In this document: positions 1 to 6,966 of the stretch, piece by piece
Layout of the letters: each line of letters begins with the position of its first letter
How positions within the stretch are numbered: the stretch's first letter is position 1
Assembly: GCA_943327755.2 (NCBI GenBank)
Contig: CALPYF020000064.1
Location: 1 to 14,866, forward strand
DNA from: Deinococcus hopiensis KR-140
GTDB taxonomy: Bacteria > Deinococcota > Deinococci > Deinococcales > Deinococcaceae
Length of the DNA stretch: 14,866 bases
Direction: 5' to 3'
Position numbers and translations under genes: made by a program
Notes under the pieces: generated by a model
The model's database searches: none
The model's input: only the letters and a program-made list of their open reading frames with translations
What the model was told of the DNA's origin: nothing

Positions 1-75
1 GAGTTCACCTCGGAGCACGCTCAGGACGATGGCTTCCTTCAGGTCAGTGCTCCAGGTTTTTCGCTGTTTTCCCAT
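1..75 (-). CDS. IS3-like transposase orfA, N-terminal fragment (runs off left edge)
   Basis: Reading leftward from the ATG at 75-73, 25 codons are open to the window edge; the product starts MGKQRKTWSTDLKEAIVL. This resembles the N-terminus of IS3-family OrfA proteins, which carry a helix-turn-helix that binds the IS ends. GGAG lies about 7 bases upstream of the ATG on the minus strand, a normal ribosome binding site. The remainder of the element would lie outside the window to the left, so whether it is intact cannot be judged. The family call rests on a short stretch and is moderate; the reading frame and start are clear. Confidence 0.6.
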   Translation of the reverse strand, partial: MGKQRKTWSTDLKEAIVLSVLRGEL

Positions 76-284
76 GGTGATCTCCAGTGTGCTCGTCCCT
101 CTCTTCGAAAGGGTCAGATTCTGGAAGTCATCCCTGGAGCACTACCAGTGGAAATGTAGGGCTGGGGGATACCCAGTTCTGACAGCTCGGCTCTGCGCTC
201 AGTACGACACCCAGAGTGTCCAGTTGAAGTCATTTTTCACGCAGATCGACACCTGTCCGGCAGGGTCTGAACTTCAACCGGACA
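76..284. mobile_element. Non-coding end of the IS with facing terminal-type inverted repeats
   Basis: No convincing gene lies between the orfA start and base 284. The 14-mer at 217-230 (tgtccagttgaagt) and that at 271-284 (acttcaaccggaca) are inverted copies with one mismatch, beginning TGT and ending ACA as IS3-family ends do. The outer one (271-284), read on the minus strand, is the natural end of an element that includes orfA. The inner one faces it, so the two bound a 68-bp segment. No obvious target-site duplication flanks 217-284. Which copy is the true IS end cannot be decided from this window. Confidence 0.45.
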
Positions 285-461
285 CTGTAGAGCGGTGAGC
301 GGAAAAAACGGTTCCAACTCTAGCGTGACCCCTGAAACGAGGCCGCGTCAACACCACCAAGCGCACTCGTTTCAATGAGGCGGCCACTGAGGCGGCCCGT
401 CCTGATTGGAACACCCACCTGCCCCGGGCCCACACGAGCGTGCTAGCGTGCCCCACAGCAC
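285..461. other. Intergenic stretch between IS end and first full gene
   Basis: No gene is supported here. It holds a perfect 9-bp inverted repeat, tgaaacgag (333-341) against ctcgtttca (366-374), with a 24-base spacer, which could be an operator or a hairpin. The octamer ctagcgtg occurs twice, near 319 and 442; the second copy lies just before the start of the next gene. Confidence 0.4.
443..448 (+). promoter_or_regulatory. Possible -10 box of the 180-residue gene
   Basis: TAGCGT fits the TANNNT pattern and ends 13 bases before the ATG at 462. No Shine-Dalgarno sequence is visible between it and the start, so a very short leader is likely. No good -35 element is seen. Weak evidence. Confidence 0.25.
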
Positions 462-1004
462 ATGACCAGAACCACGGGATTTTCCGACCTCACGCCCCAC
501 GACCTTCTCGAACGGGTCACCGGCGTCGAAGCCCAGCTGGCACGCCCCCACCACGAGTCCCCCGCGCAGGCCGCGCACTGGCTCGCCTCCGCCCGCAAAA
601 CCTACATCTGGGCCGTCTGGGCCGAACGACAACAGGTCACCGACGAAACCGCCGGAGTGAAAGATCAACTGTCAGACGCCGTCGACCACCTCGAAACCGA
701 GTGGTTCACCACCCTCGACCGCATCGATGCCTTCGCCCACGCCAGTCACAAACACAGCCGCCTCCGCTCCATCCTCGGCGACCTCGCCCGCCGGCTCCCC
801 ACCCGGGACGCCCTCGCGGAACGGGAAGTCGGCCTGCTCCTCGACCTGCTCGTCAGCGAAGTGCGGATGGTCATCCATCCGCACTTCGCTGACCGTGCAC
901 CCATGCCGGGAAGGGGCCGCCTCCCCAAACAGGGCCGGCAGCGCGGCGAAAAGCGGGAGGCCGAAAAAGTGGTCGCGTCGCCCTCCCGCCGCTTCAAGGG
1001 CTGA
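462..1004 (+). CDS. Hypothetical protein, 180 residues
   Basis: I do not recognise this protein. The ATG at 462 opens a frame with strongly G/C-rich third positions, which supports it as coding rather than an antisense shadow. The product is soluble-looking and mostly helical in composition, with no signal peptide or membrane segment. A central part rich in Asp, Glu and His runs through the words DAVDHLETEWF and DRIDAFAHASHKHSR, and the last 35 residues are very basic (Arg/Lys/Gly-rich), perhaps nucleic-acid binding. A perfect 19-bp palindrome lies inside the frame at residues about 131-144; the sequence after it differs in character from the part before, so the C-terminus may be a late addition. 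There is no ribosome binding site; a TANNNT box just upstream suggests near-leaderless expression. It converges with the operon that ends at 1133. Confidence 0.6.
   Translation: MTRTTGFSDLTPHDLLERVTGVEAQLARPHHESPAQAAHWLASARKTYIWAVWAERQQVTDETAGVKDQLSDAVDHLETEWFTTLDRIDAFAHASHKHSRLRSILGDLARRLPTRDALAEREVGLLLDLLVSEVRMVIHPHFADRAPMPGRGRLPKQGRQRGEKREAEKVVASPSRRFKG
852..893. repeat. Perfect 19-bp inverted repeat with 4-base loop
   Basis: Bases 852-870 and 875-893 are exactly complementary around the loop tcat (871-874). It lies inside the 180-residue gene and about 240 bases downstream of the end of the minus-strand effector operon. There is no T-run on either side. It could stop transcription in both directions between convergent units, act as a protein-binding palindrome, or be the product of a template-switch mutation. 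Confidence 0.85.
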
Positions 1005-1132
1005 CACCACAACGCCGACCCAGACGATGACAGGATGGAGAACCCGCAGACTGGGCCGCACGACGGGGGCAGTCGCTTCGTCGAAATAGAGGGAGAAGAA
1101 CCCATCGGTCACGGCACTCTTCGGCATGCGCT

Positions 1133-2182
1133 TCAGTCCGTCAGTGCCGCCAGCACGTGCGGCCAGTCGTGCCGGCGCGCCAGTTCAGCGGCCATCTCCG
1201 GCGCTTCCGGCAGCGCCCCCCCCCGGCTCTGATGCCACCAGAACGACGCGGACGTCAGCAGCGCGTAGGCCGTTACAGCGTCCCCGTTCGTCTCCGCCAC
1301 CGCGGCCCATTCGAAGTGACTGATCCCGTCATACCCGTAGTCCGCCATCGGGTTCGTCAGCGCCGCAAACGGCAGATCCGTGAACCACTCCGGATGGTCG
1401 TACTGCCACACCCGCAGGGCCATCATCAGTCCAGTCCAGGCTCCGCGCGCATTGATGGAACCGGTCGGATAGTGCTCTCGGGTCATACCGACCCCGTTGG
1501 GTGAGCGCAGCAACCCGGCCGCCGTCCTCACGAACAATTCGGATGGTTGATCCTGCGCCGCCCACGCGGAAAGCACCCGCGAATTCACCGACGAGGCCCA
1601 CACGGACTCCGGCGGCAGGAGCACATCAGGGGTCACCGCGACCGTCCCCTGCGCGAGCGCCTCGAACGTCTCACACGCGCGGGCGTACAGGGGATCGGCC
1701 GACCGGGCACGTAGCAGCCGGTCGGCCGATCCCGGGGCCTCCGGATCGGCGAGGAGTGCCGTCTCGAACACCTGAAAGTGGGCAGCCGTCCCACCCATGT
1801 TCAGGTGGGTGTCGCGCAGCACCTCTCGAAGCTCAGGCCAGCGGCTTTGCAGATCCGACCAGAGTGCATGGAGGTCGAGGGCCAACTCGACGAGCAGCCC
1901 GGGAACGAGTTCGGTGACGTCCGCAGCCAGGACGCGACTGGCCCCATTGGACTGCACCAGCCAGACGGGCCAGCGGGCCGGTTCCTGCTGCGGCACGATC
2001 CCCAGGGCGAGACTGGGCCCGTCCCCGAGAAATCCGTAAGGATGGGTGAGGTACTGCGCGTACCACACGCCGATGTCACGGAGCGCCGCCTGCCCTTCAG
2101 GCTCCTGACGCCAGGGGATGAGGGTGCTGAGCGGTGAGGCCTGAATGTCCCGTAGGGCTTGTCTGATGGTTTCGATAGTCAT
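1133..2182 (-). CDS. Unknown protein, 349 residues; candidate immunity/partner of the DUF4157 effector
   Basis: I do not recognise a named family. The start chosen is the ATG at 2182, because AAGGA sits 7 bases upstream of it; the frame is open to 2233 but an earlier start would overlap the upstream gene. The start is only 17 bases after the stop of the DUF4157 effector gene, so both are very probably one transcript. The product is a soluble, Trp- and Ala-rich, mildly acidic helical protein without a signal peptide or membrane segment; near the C-terminus are the words YGYDGISHFEWAAVAETNGD and ASFWWHQSRGG. Position and solubility fit a cytoplasmic immunity protein for the variable tip of the effector, but it could also be a chaperone or loading factor. 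A run of nine C bases (1216-1224) lies in its 3' part. The role is inferred from context only; coding status is secure. Confidence 0.8.
   Translation of the reverse strand: MTIETIRQALRDIQASPLSTLIPWRQEPEGQAALRDIGVWYAQYLTHPYGFLGDGPSLALGIVPQQEPARWPVWLVQSNGASRVLAADVTELVPGLLVELALDLHALWSDLQSRWPELREVLRDTHLNMGGTAAHFQVFETALLADPEAPGSADRLLRARSADPLYARACETFEALAQGTVAVTPDVLLPPESVWASSVNSRVLSAWAAQDQPSELFVRTAAGLLRSPNGVGMTREHYPTGSINARGAWTGLMMALRVWQYDHPEWFTDLPFAALTNPMADYGYDGISHFEWAAVAETNGDAVTAYALLTSASFWWHQSRGGALPEAPEMAAELARRHDWPHVLAALTD
1216..1224. repeat. Nine-base C homopolymer within the immunity-like gene
   Basis: Nine C bases (G on the coding strand) encode the Gly-Gly stretch of RGGALPE about 30 codons before the stop. 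Homopolymers of this length can slip during replication, so this is a possible frameshift or phase-variation site, and also a place where sequencing errors arise. Confidence 0.7.
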
Positions 2183-2199
2183 GGGGGTATCCTTGAGAT

Positions 2200-5100
2200 C
2201 TAGAACCTGATCTGCTGGTAAATCGGTTGCCAATTCTGTCTGGCTCTCAGCGCATTGTCTTTAACAACGCGATCATGTTGGTCATGCGGGCCATCTTTGA
2301 GACTCGTCCGGAGGGCTTCTCGAACCTGTGCGCCTGAGGTCACCAGGGCCGCTTCCGTCGTCTTCTCCATCGTTTCCACCAGTTGATCAATGCCCGCCTG
2401 TAATGAGAGGATCACATCCCGCTCAGTGGACTGAGAGTCTTGAAGTTTCAGAGCATACGATTTGAGAATTTCTATGGTGGTCGCACGTACGCTAGCGGCC
2501 TTCGAATCGGACGACTTGACTACAATGTTGCGTCCGGTGACTGCGACTGCACTCGCCTGACGTTGCCGCACCGCCTCCAACGCACCTTGCCAGTGCTGAC
2601 CGGAGAACGTCGCCGACAATTTCCCGTCCGCTTTCAAGAGGAGGACAGCCGGTTGCGACGCCGTGCCTGTCAGCGCATGGCGGATCAGCTCGCGCTCCAC
2701 GACGACGCTGAGATTGGACTGGTGCACGCCGAACTTCGACGCGCAGGCCTTGTGCGCTTCGCTGCTGATCTCGATGGACATGAGCTTCGGTCCATGCGCT
2801 GACTTCGACCCGGTCAGCTGATGGACGTCTTGCACGCGCTTGCGTAACGAAGCCGCCGCTTTGGAGAGGCGAACTTGATGTGGGCTTCCGCGTGACCCTT
2901 TCTCGATTTCGGTAGCGATGCTCGCGAACTGGTTCTTCATGACCTCTGCCAGGGCGTAGGGCGGAACATGATGTCCGACACGCTTCCCTTTCTGAGCCTG
3001 TCCGTAGAGAACTGAGCGTGGCAGATCCTTCCGGTCGAGTTGTGAACTCACGTGGAGGTACACCTGTCCGCGCAGCAGTCCCTGCCGAATCATGATGAGC
3101 AGCCGCTGCGTTTCCCGCTCTGATTCCTGTTTAGTAGCTGCGTTCCGAATCTTCCTCTCCGCTGACGGAACGAACTGCTCGATTTTCGCCAGTGTCGGCT
3201 CGACACGAGCGGTCGTACCGGCGCGCTGAGCCAGCTTACGGATCTCGCCGAACTGCTGAAGGATGGGCAGCTCGCGCGAAGCCAGGAAGATGGAAGGCTG
3301 CCCGTTGAGTGGCTTCACGGACAACGTGTGATTCTCCGATCCCTTGGCCGTTCTGGCCGAGAAACCTTCCCTCCCCAGAAGACCAGACCACCATGTCTTC
3401 GCGCCCTGGATGGCCCGGCCGGCGACCTGTCGCCCAGCCCCGACGAGTTTCTTCAGGCGCCCCATGATGTTGTTGATGAGCCGGTCGATGCCCAGTTTCT
3501 GCCTCATTCCCTGCACGAGTTTCTTCAGGCGCGCCCCGATATTCCCGATCCCCAGCATCCGCCCCGCGAAACTGAACACCACCGGCAGTGCCTTCCCGAT
3601 CGTCTGCTCGATAAACTGCGCCGCGCCCGCCACCCGCCCCGCCGCGATCTCCCGCACGCTCCCCAGCGCCGTCATGATCACGCCCATGATCTGCTGACCC
3701 TTGTCGATCACGGTCTGGATGGTGTTCCACGCCGTCAGGATCGCCCCGACCGCCGCCCCCGCCGGACTGAACATCAACGCCACCCTCTGCACGCCCTTCT
3801 TCACGAGCGTCTCCGTCACGTCCGCCTTGATCCCGCCCAGCACCTCCCCGCTGAGCTGCGACGCCACCGCCCTGAGTTCCGGCGCCTTCCCGACGTTCCC
3901 CCTGAGCTGTCCGAGGGCTCCACCGGCTTTCTCCAGCAGCGCAACCTTCCCTTCCGCGCCGGGGCCGAGTTCCCTGACCAGCCGGGCCCGCAGGGCGTCG
4001 TACCCGAGGTTCATGATGCTCAGCGCCGTCATCAGCACACCCTCGACGTTCAAGTTCTGCGGGAACTGGATGTTTGCACTCCCGGACAGCCAGTCGCCCA
4101 GCCCCTGCTGAATCCACTGCCCGGAACGTCCGACGAACCCCAGGAACCCCTGCCGGAGGGCAGTCATCAGGTTCGCCGCGAATTGCCCAGGGTGTTTCAG
4201 GACCTGCGTGACAATGTCGCCCGCCTGACGGAGCTGCCCCATCAATCTCTTCCCAACGGGTCCCAGGCCCGCGGTGATGGCCGTCAGGGCGATGTCGGCG
4301 AGCTTCCGAACCGAACCCAGGACAAGTTGCCGCACGCGCGCCGTCGCTGCCGTCAGGATCGCCTTCGCCTTTCCGAGATTCGGCAGGCCCGCCAGCGCCG
4401 CCCGGAGATCGGTCACCACCCGGCCCAGCTGGAGTTTCCCCAGTTCACCCTGGAACCACGCCCAGGCTTTCGGCAGCAGGTTCTGATCCCGCACGACCTT
4501 GACCATGTCCTTGAACGGGCCGGGCACGAAGCGGCCCAGGGCGTCCAGCAGCACGTTCGGATCGGTCTTGACGGCCTTCCCGGCCACGGGATCGAAGCCC
4601 AGCGCCATCGTCAGCGGCCGGTAGCCGGGAATGTTCCCTGCCAGTTCGCTGAGTTTATCGCTCACCACGCTGCGCTGGACGGTCAGGTCAGGCTGCCGCT
4701 GCAGAGCCCGTAGGGGCGTGAGCAGGGTGTGATGGACGGCGCCTGCCTGGACGCGGGTCAGTGCGGCTGCGCGGGTGTACACGCCCGGGGCGTGCGGCCC
4801 ACCGCGGTGCGGCACCGGGGGCATCAGGCTCTTCGGGCTGGGCATGACCCGCGCGAGCTTCGCCCCCATGGCGCGGGCTTCACTTTCCAGACCCGCGTCC
4901 GGGTCGATGCCGCTTCCCACGCGCCCCTGACTCTGCTGCACGGTGTGCGTGACCTCGTGCGCCAGGAGTTCCAGGCCCGACTGCGTGTTCGGGTTGAATT
5001 TCCCGGATTGGAAGAAGATGTCCGCCCCCGTCGTGAAGGCGATCGCGTTCACACCCTTCGCGAGCTTGTCCGCTTCCGCATCGTCGTGAATCCGCACGCG

Positions 5101-5904
5101 GCTCAGATCATGGTTGAGGCCCCGTTCCAGGTGCCGCCGGATGGCGTCCGGGAGGGGGTTCCCCCCTCCCCTTCTCGCCTGGATCCGGGCCAGCACGGGC
5201 TGCGTGGCTTCCGCGTCCAGTTCCGCCAGTTGCCGCTGCAGACTCTGGGCCGTCTCGAAGTGTAGAGCCGCCGACTCCTGAGCCTGGAGGCGCTGAAGGG
5301 CCTCGTCGGTCGCCCGTTGCAGGGGGAGCCGTTCGACGGGAGGCACCATCCCCAGCACCACCCGGGCCACCGGGGCGCTGATCGGGTGACGTTGTAGGGT
5401 GGCGAGCTGCTCCCCGTAGCTGGCGTATCGGACTTGGACGTCGCCCCGGTCTGCCCGGAAACTCTGGGCGAGTTGCTGCGCGACCTGCCTTTGCAGCGTC
5501 TGGAACGCCACAAATGCCCGCGAGTCGAGCCGCTGCCCCTCGATCTCCCCGGCCCGGTGCCGTAGCACCGTCACCCACTCGTCCGGGGTCGTGGGCCTAT
5601 CCGGGACAGGACGGGCCACTTGGGCAGGTGGTCGGGCGGGTGCTTCAGGCAACGCCCCCAGCTGCGCCTGCAAGGCCTGACGTTCCTGCTGAAGCCGCTG
5701 GACCTCCTGACGGTCGAGCGTGGCCGCCCTGAGCGGCGCCTGCACCGCCTGCCGCTGCGCCGCCACCGGGCGCGCCGTGTGCCGCGCCAGCGCCTGACGC
5801 GCCTCCGAACGCTGCCGCTCCGCTGGGGACGGGGCAGGGATCAGCGGCAGTTTCACGACCGTCTGGGCGCGCTTGCGGGTGGTGGGGCGGTGGACGAACG
5901 TCAT
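2200..5904 (-). CDS. DUF4157 (eCIS-associated) polymorphic effector with GHH-type nuclease-like C-terminal tip, 1234 residues
   Basis: The start is the ATG at 5904, because GGGAGG lies 6 bases upstream; in-frame ATGs at 5937 and 5922 lack this. Residues 1-240 are Gln/Arg/Ala-rich with coiled-coil character. Residues about 249-329 are a DUF4157 domain: LERGLNHDLSRVRIHDD, then AIAFTTGADIFF, then LLAHEVTHTVQQ. HEVTH (316-320) is an intact HExxH zinc-metallopeptidase motif. Residues about 410-830 are Gly/Ala-rich amphipathic helices of the kind common in DUF4157 proteins, with RLKKLV occurring twice. From about 855 the composition changes; residues 975-985 read RVGHHVPPYAL, and further His residues follow at 1051 and 1061, resembling GHH/HNH (treble-clef) nuclease toxins. 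DUF4157 marks cargo of extracellular contractile injection systems, so delivery into a target cell is likely; the nuclease activity is inferred. No signal peptide is present. It is followed after 17 bases by the putative immunity gene. Confidence 0.88.
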   Translation of the reverse strand: MTFVHRPTTRKRAQTVVKLPLIPAPSPAERQRSEARQALARHTARPVAAQRQAVQAPLRAATLDRQEVQRLQQERQALQAQLGALPEAPARPPAQVARPVPDRPTTPDEWVTVLRHRAGEIEGQRLDSRAFVAFQTLQRQVAQQLAQSFRADRGDVQVRYASYGEQLATLQRHPISAPVARVVLGMVPPVERLPLQRATDEALQRLQAQESAALHFETAQSLQRQLAELDAEATQPVLARIQARRGGGNPLPDAIRRHLERGLNHDLSRVRIHDDAEADKLAKGVNAIAFTTGADIFFQSGKFNPNTQSGLELLAHEVTHTVQQSQGRVGSGIDPDAGLESEARAMGAKLARVMPSPKSLMPPVPHRGGPHAPGVYTRAAALTRVQAGAVHHTLLTPLRALQRQPDLTVQRSVVSDKLSELAGNIPGYRPLTMALGFDPVAGKAVKTDPNVLLDALGRFVPGPFKDMVKVVRDQNLLPKAWAWFQGELGKLQLGRVVTDLRAALAGLPNLGKAKAILTAATARVRQLVLGSVRKLADIALTAITAGLGPVGKRLMGQLRQAGDIVTQVLKHPGQFAANLMTALRQGFLGFVGRSGQWIQQGLGDWLSGSANIQFPQNLNVEGVLMTALSIMNLGYDALRARLVRELGPGAEGKVALLEKAGGALGQLRGNVGKAPELRAVASQLSGEVLGGIKADVTETLVKKGVQRVALMFSPAGAAVGAILTAWNTIQTVIDKGQQIMGVIMTALGSVREIAAGRVAGAAQFIEQTIGKALPVVFSFAGRMLGIGNIGARLKKLVQGMRQKLGIDRLINNIMGRLKKLVGAGRQVAGRAIQGAKTWWSGLLGREGFSARTAKGSENHTLSVKPLNGQPSIFLASRELPILQQFGEIRKLAQRAGTTARVEPTLAKIEQFVPSAERKIRNAATKQESERETQRLLIMIRQGLLRGQVYLHVSSQLDRKDLPRSVLYGQAQKGKRVGHHVPPYALAEVMKNQFASIATEIEKGSRGSPHQVRLSKAAASLRKRVQDVHQLTGSKSAHGPKLMSIEISSEAHKACASKFGVHQSNLSVVVERELIRHALTGTASQPAVLLLKADGKLSATFSGQHWQGALEAVRQRQASAVAVTGRNIVVKSSDSKAASVRATTIEILKSYALKLQDSQSTERDVILSLQAGIDQLVETMEKTTEAALVTSGAQVREALRTSLKDGPHDQHDRVVKDNALRARQNWQPIYQQIRF
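3443..3532 (-). repeat. 18-bp direct repeat inside the effector gene
   Basis: The same 18 bases (acgagtttcttcaggcgc on the plus strand) occur at 3443-3460 and 3515-3532, 72 bases or 24 codons apart. They encode the repeated words RLKKLV in the helical region just before the C-terminal tip. This may be a short internal duplication or a place where tips recombine. Confidence 0.8.
5150..5170. repeat. 9-bp inverted repeat at the DUF4157 boundary
   Basis: Bases 5150-5158 (gggaggggg) pair exactly with 5162-5170 (ccccctccc) around a 3-base loop. It encodes the Arg-Arg-Gly-Gly-Gly linker immediately before the DUF4157 domain. It may simply reflect a glycine linker in a GC-rich gene. Confidence 0.6.
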
Positions 5905-5924
5905 GGCGGGCCTCCCGGCCATGC

Positions 5925-5953
5925 AGTCTACGGGCAAGCCGACGCCCGGTCAG
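5925..5953 (-). promoter_or_regulatory. Candidate promoter of the effector operon
   Basis: Read on the minus strand, CTGACC (5953-5948) and TAGACT (5930-5925) are separated by 17 bases; each matches four of six positions of the sigma-70 consensus. The -10 box ends 20 bases before the ATG at 5904, which would give a short leader containing GGGAGG. The match is moderate and not unique. Confidence 0.35.
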
Positions 5954-6028
5954 CTCAAAGTGACCAGGCTTCAGTGGACTTGATTCCCTGACACTTCCTC
6001 TGACAGTGTGACGAACCAGAGGCTCCCT

Positions 6029-6352
6029 TCAACGGGTCGGTGTCACCCGCGCCGCCCGCCGCCCCACACTGCGCCGCAATCGCCGCGCCACCGCCTTCAC
6101 GCACGCCCGGCACGTCAGCGGTCCCGTCACCTGCGCCGCCCCCGCGTACACCTGCGGTCCACGCCCGCACAGCGCCTCACCGTCCGACAGCCGCACCAGA
6201 TGGACCGCCCCGCCCGGCGCCAGCTGGAACGCGTGCGGTTCCTTCAGCCGGTGCCGCGCCGCGATCTCCACGCACGCCGCCTAGAACGTCAGGTCCGCCA
6301 GGTCGCCATGCGCCGGGGCCATTCGGGTCACGTGGGCCGGTCGCGTCGCCAT
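6029..6352 (-). pseudogene. Small cysteine-motif protein gene interrupted by an amber codon
   Basis: On the minus strand a frame begins at the ATG at 6352 (MATRPAHVTRMAPAHGDL), reaches TAG at 6283-6281 after 23 codons, and continues in the same frame without another stop to TGA at 6031-6029. The second part has a coherent sequence (AACVEIAARHRLKEPHAF, later LVRLSDGEALCGRG and GPLTCRACVKAVARR) with the Cys spacing of a small zinc-binding-type protein. The two parts join smoothly, so the TAG probably replaces a sense codon. Alternatively translation begins at the GTG at 6271, three codons beyond the TAG, giving an 80-residue protein; no good ribosome binding site supports that. Function is unknown. 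Confidence 0.5.
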
Positions 6353-6444
6353 GTCCCTGTAGCGCGGTCTCCGATTCCCGAAGGAGTCCAGACCTGCGCT
6401 CCTGGTCTCCCCTCTTCCCCGCCGTCGGCCGGATTGACGCTGCG
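6353..6444. other. Spacer between the broken small gene and the iterons
   Basis: No gene and no strong repeat is seen here. It presumably carries the promoter of the minus-strand small gene, but no convincing -35/-10 pair stands out. Confidence 0.3.
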
Positions 6445-6541
6445 CGACATACTCGGGGGATTGCATTTTTCCGAGACACGACATACTCGGGGGATTGTAC
6501 CGACTGTCGGAACATTTTCACCGTTCCTACCGATGAAAATC

Positions 6542-6566
6542 GCGGATGCCCACGTCAGGCATCCGC
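6542..6566. repeat. 9-bp inverted repeat in the gap of the iteron array
   Basis: gcggatgcc (6542-6550) pairs exactly with ggcatccgc (6558-6566) around 7 bases. It occupies the only interruption of the iteron array, just before the third iteron, and may be a binding site for the initiator dimer or for a host factor, or a hairpin structure. Confidence 0.6.
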
Positions 6567-6744
6567 CCCTTGGGACTGCGCGACATACTTGGGGGATTTC
6601 GCCGTTTCACGTACGACACACTTGGGGAAAAGGGGCGTTTCGAACGACATACCTGGGGGATTTCGTCATTCGCCGCACGACACACTCGGGGGAAAACGGG
6701 CATTCGAGTGCGACATACTTGGGGGATTTGCACCCTATGACGCA

Positions 6745-6808
6745 CGACATACTTGGGGGAAAACGGGCCTTTTCCACGACATACTTGGGGGAAAACGGGC
6801 CTTTTCCA
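6745..6808 (+). repeat. Perfect tandem duplication of a 32-bp iteron unit
   Basis: Bases 6745-6776 and 6777-6808 are identical, including the spacer aaaacgggccttttcca. The identity of spacer as well as iteron points to a recent duplication, one way the number of initiator sites can change. Confidence 0.9.
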
Positions 6809-6869
6809 CGACATACTTGGGGGGGAAACTCCGAAAAATCCCGTCCAGGACGCAAGTGGCTTCGCCGCT

Positions 6870-6925
6870 TGATGATGATTCATCATTGTTTTTATCTTTT
6901 TTTTCAAACAAAGGAAGATCAATCA
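6870..6925. other. AT-rich stretch of the origin (putative unwinding region)
   Basis: Within very GC-rich DNA, bases 6870-6925 contain long T and A runs and a 7-1-7 palindrome, atgatga (6872-6878) and tcatcat (6880-6886). Placed between the last iteron and the rep start, it fits a DNA-unwinding element. No convincing DnaA box was found. Confidence 0.6.
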
Positions 6926-6942
6926 TCAGCGCCCGGAGCGGC

Positions 6943-6961
6943 TAAACTGAGGCCACCGGAG
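6943..6961 (+). promoter_or_regulatory. Candidate -10 box and ribosome binding site of rep
   Basis: TAAACT (6943-6948) matches four of six -10 positions; GGAG (6958-6961) lies 5 bases before the GTG start at 6967 and decides that start. No clear -35 element is visible. The position beside the iterons would let the initiator repress its own gene. Confidence 0.45.
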
Positions 6962-6966
6962 ACGAT

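Larger units (their letters stand above)
6445..6824 (+). repeat. Replication-origin iterons: ten copies of cgacatacttggggga
   Basis: Sixteen-base repeats with few changes start at 6445, 6479, 6581, 6614, 6645, 6678, 6711, 6745, 6777 and 6809. Adjacent starts are 31-34 bases apart, about three helical turns, so all sites lie on one face of the DNA; the single gap (6479 to 6581) equals three periods. Variants are cgacaCactt (6614), acCtggg (6645) and the actCggg forms (6445, 6479, 6678). Most units are followed alternately by an attt-type and an aaaa-type spacer. Such arrays directly upstream of a plasmid rep gene are binding sites of the initiator and control copy number and incompatibility. 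Confidence 0.93.

Noticed and set aside
672..1127. Minus-strand frame of 151 codons starting 5 bases after the stop of the immunity-like gene
   Set aside because: The first 40 codons (1127-1005) have fair coding-like bias, but the rest is antisense to the better-supported 180-residue gene and has the Gly/Val/Glu-rich look of a shadow. No good ribosome binding site. Left as a possibility only.
3236..4117. Long antisense and alternate frames within the effector gene (also 3328-4713)
   Set aside because: Arg/Gly- or Pro/Arg-rich low-complexity products typical of wrong frames in GC-rich coding DNA.
6445..6824. CRISPR array
   Set aside because: Repeats are regularly spaced, but spacers are only about 16 bases and partly identical, and a rep gene follows; this is an iteron origin.
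6887..6900. DnaA box in the AT-rich region
   Set aside because: ttatctttt differs from the consensus at too many positions.
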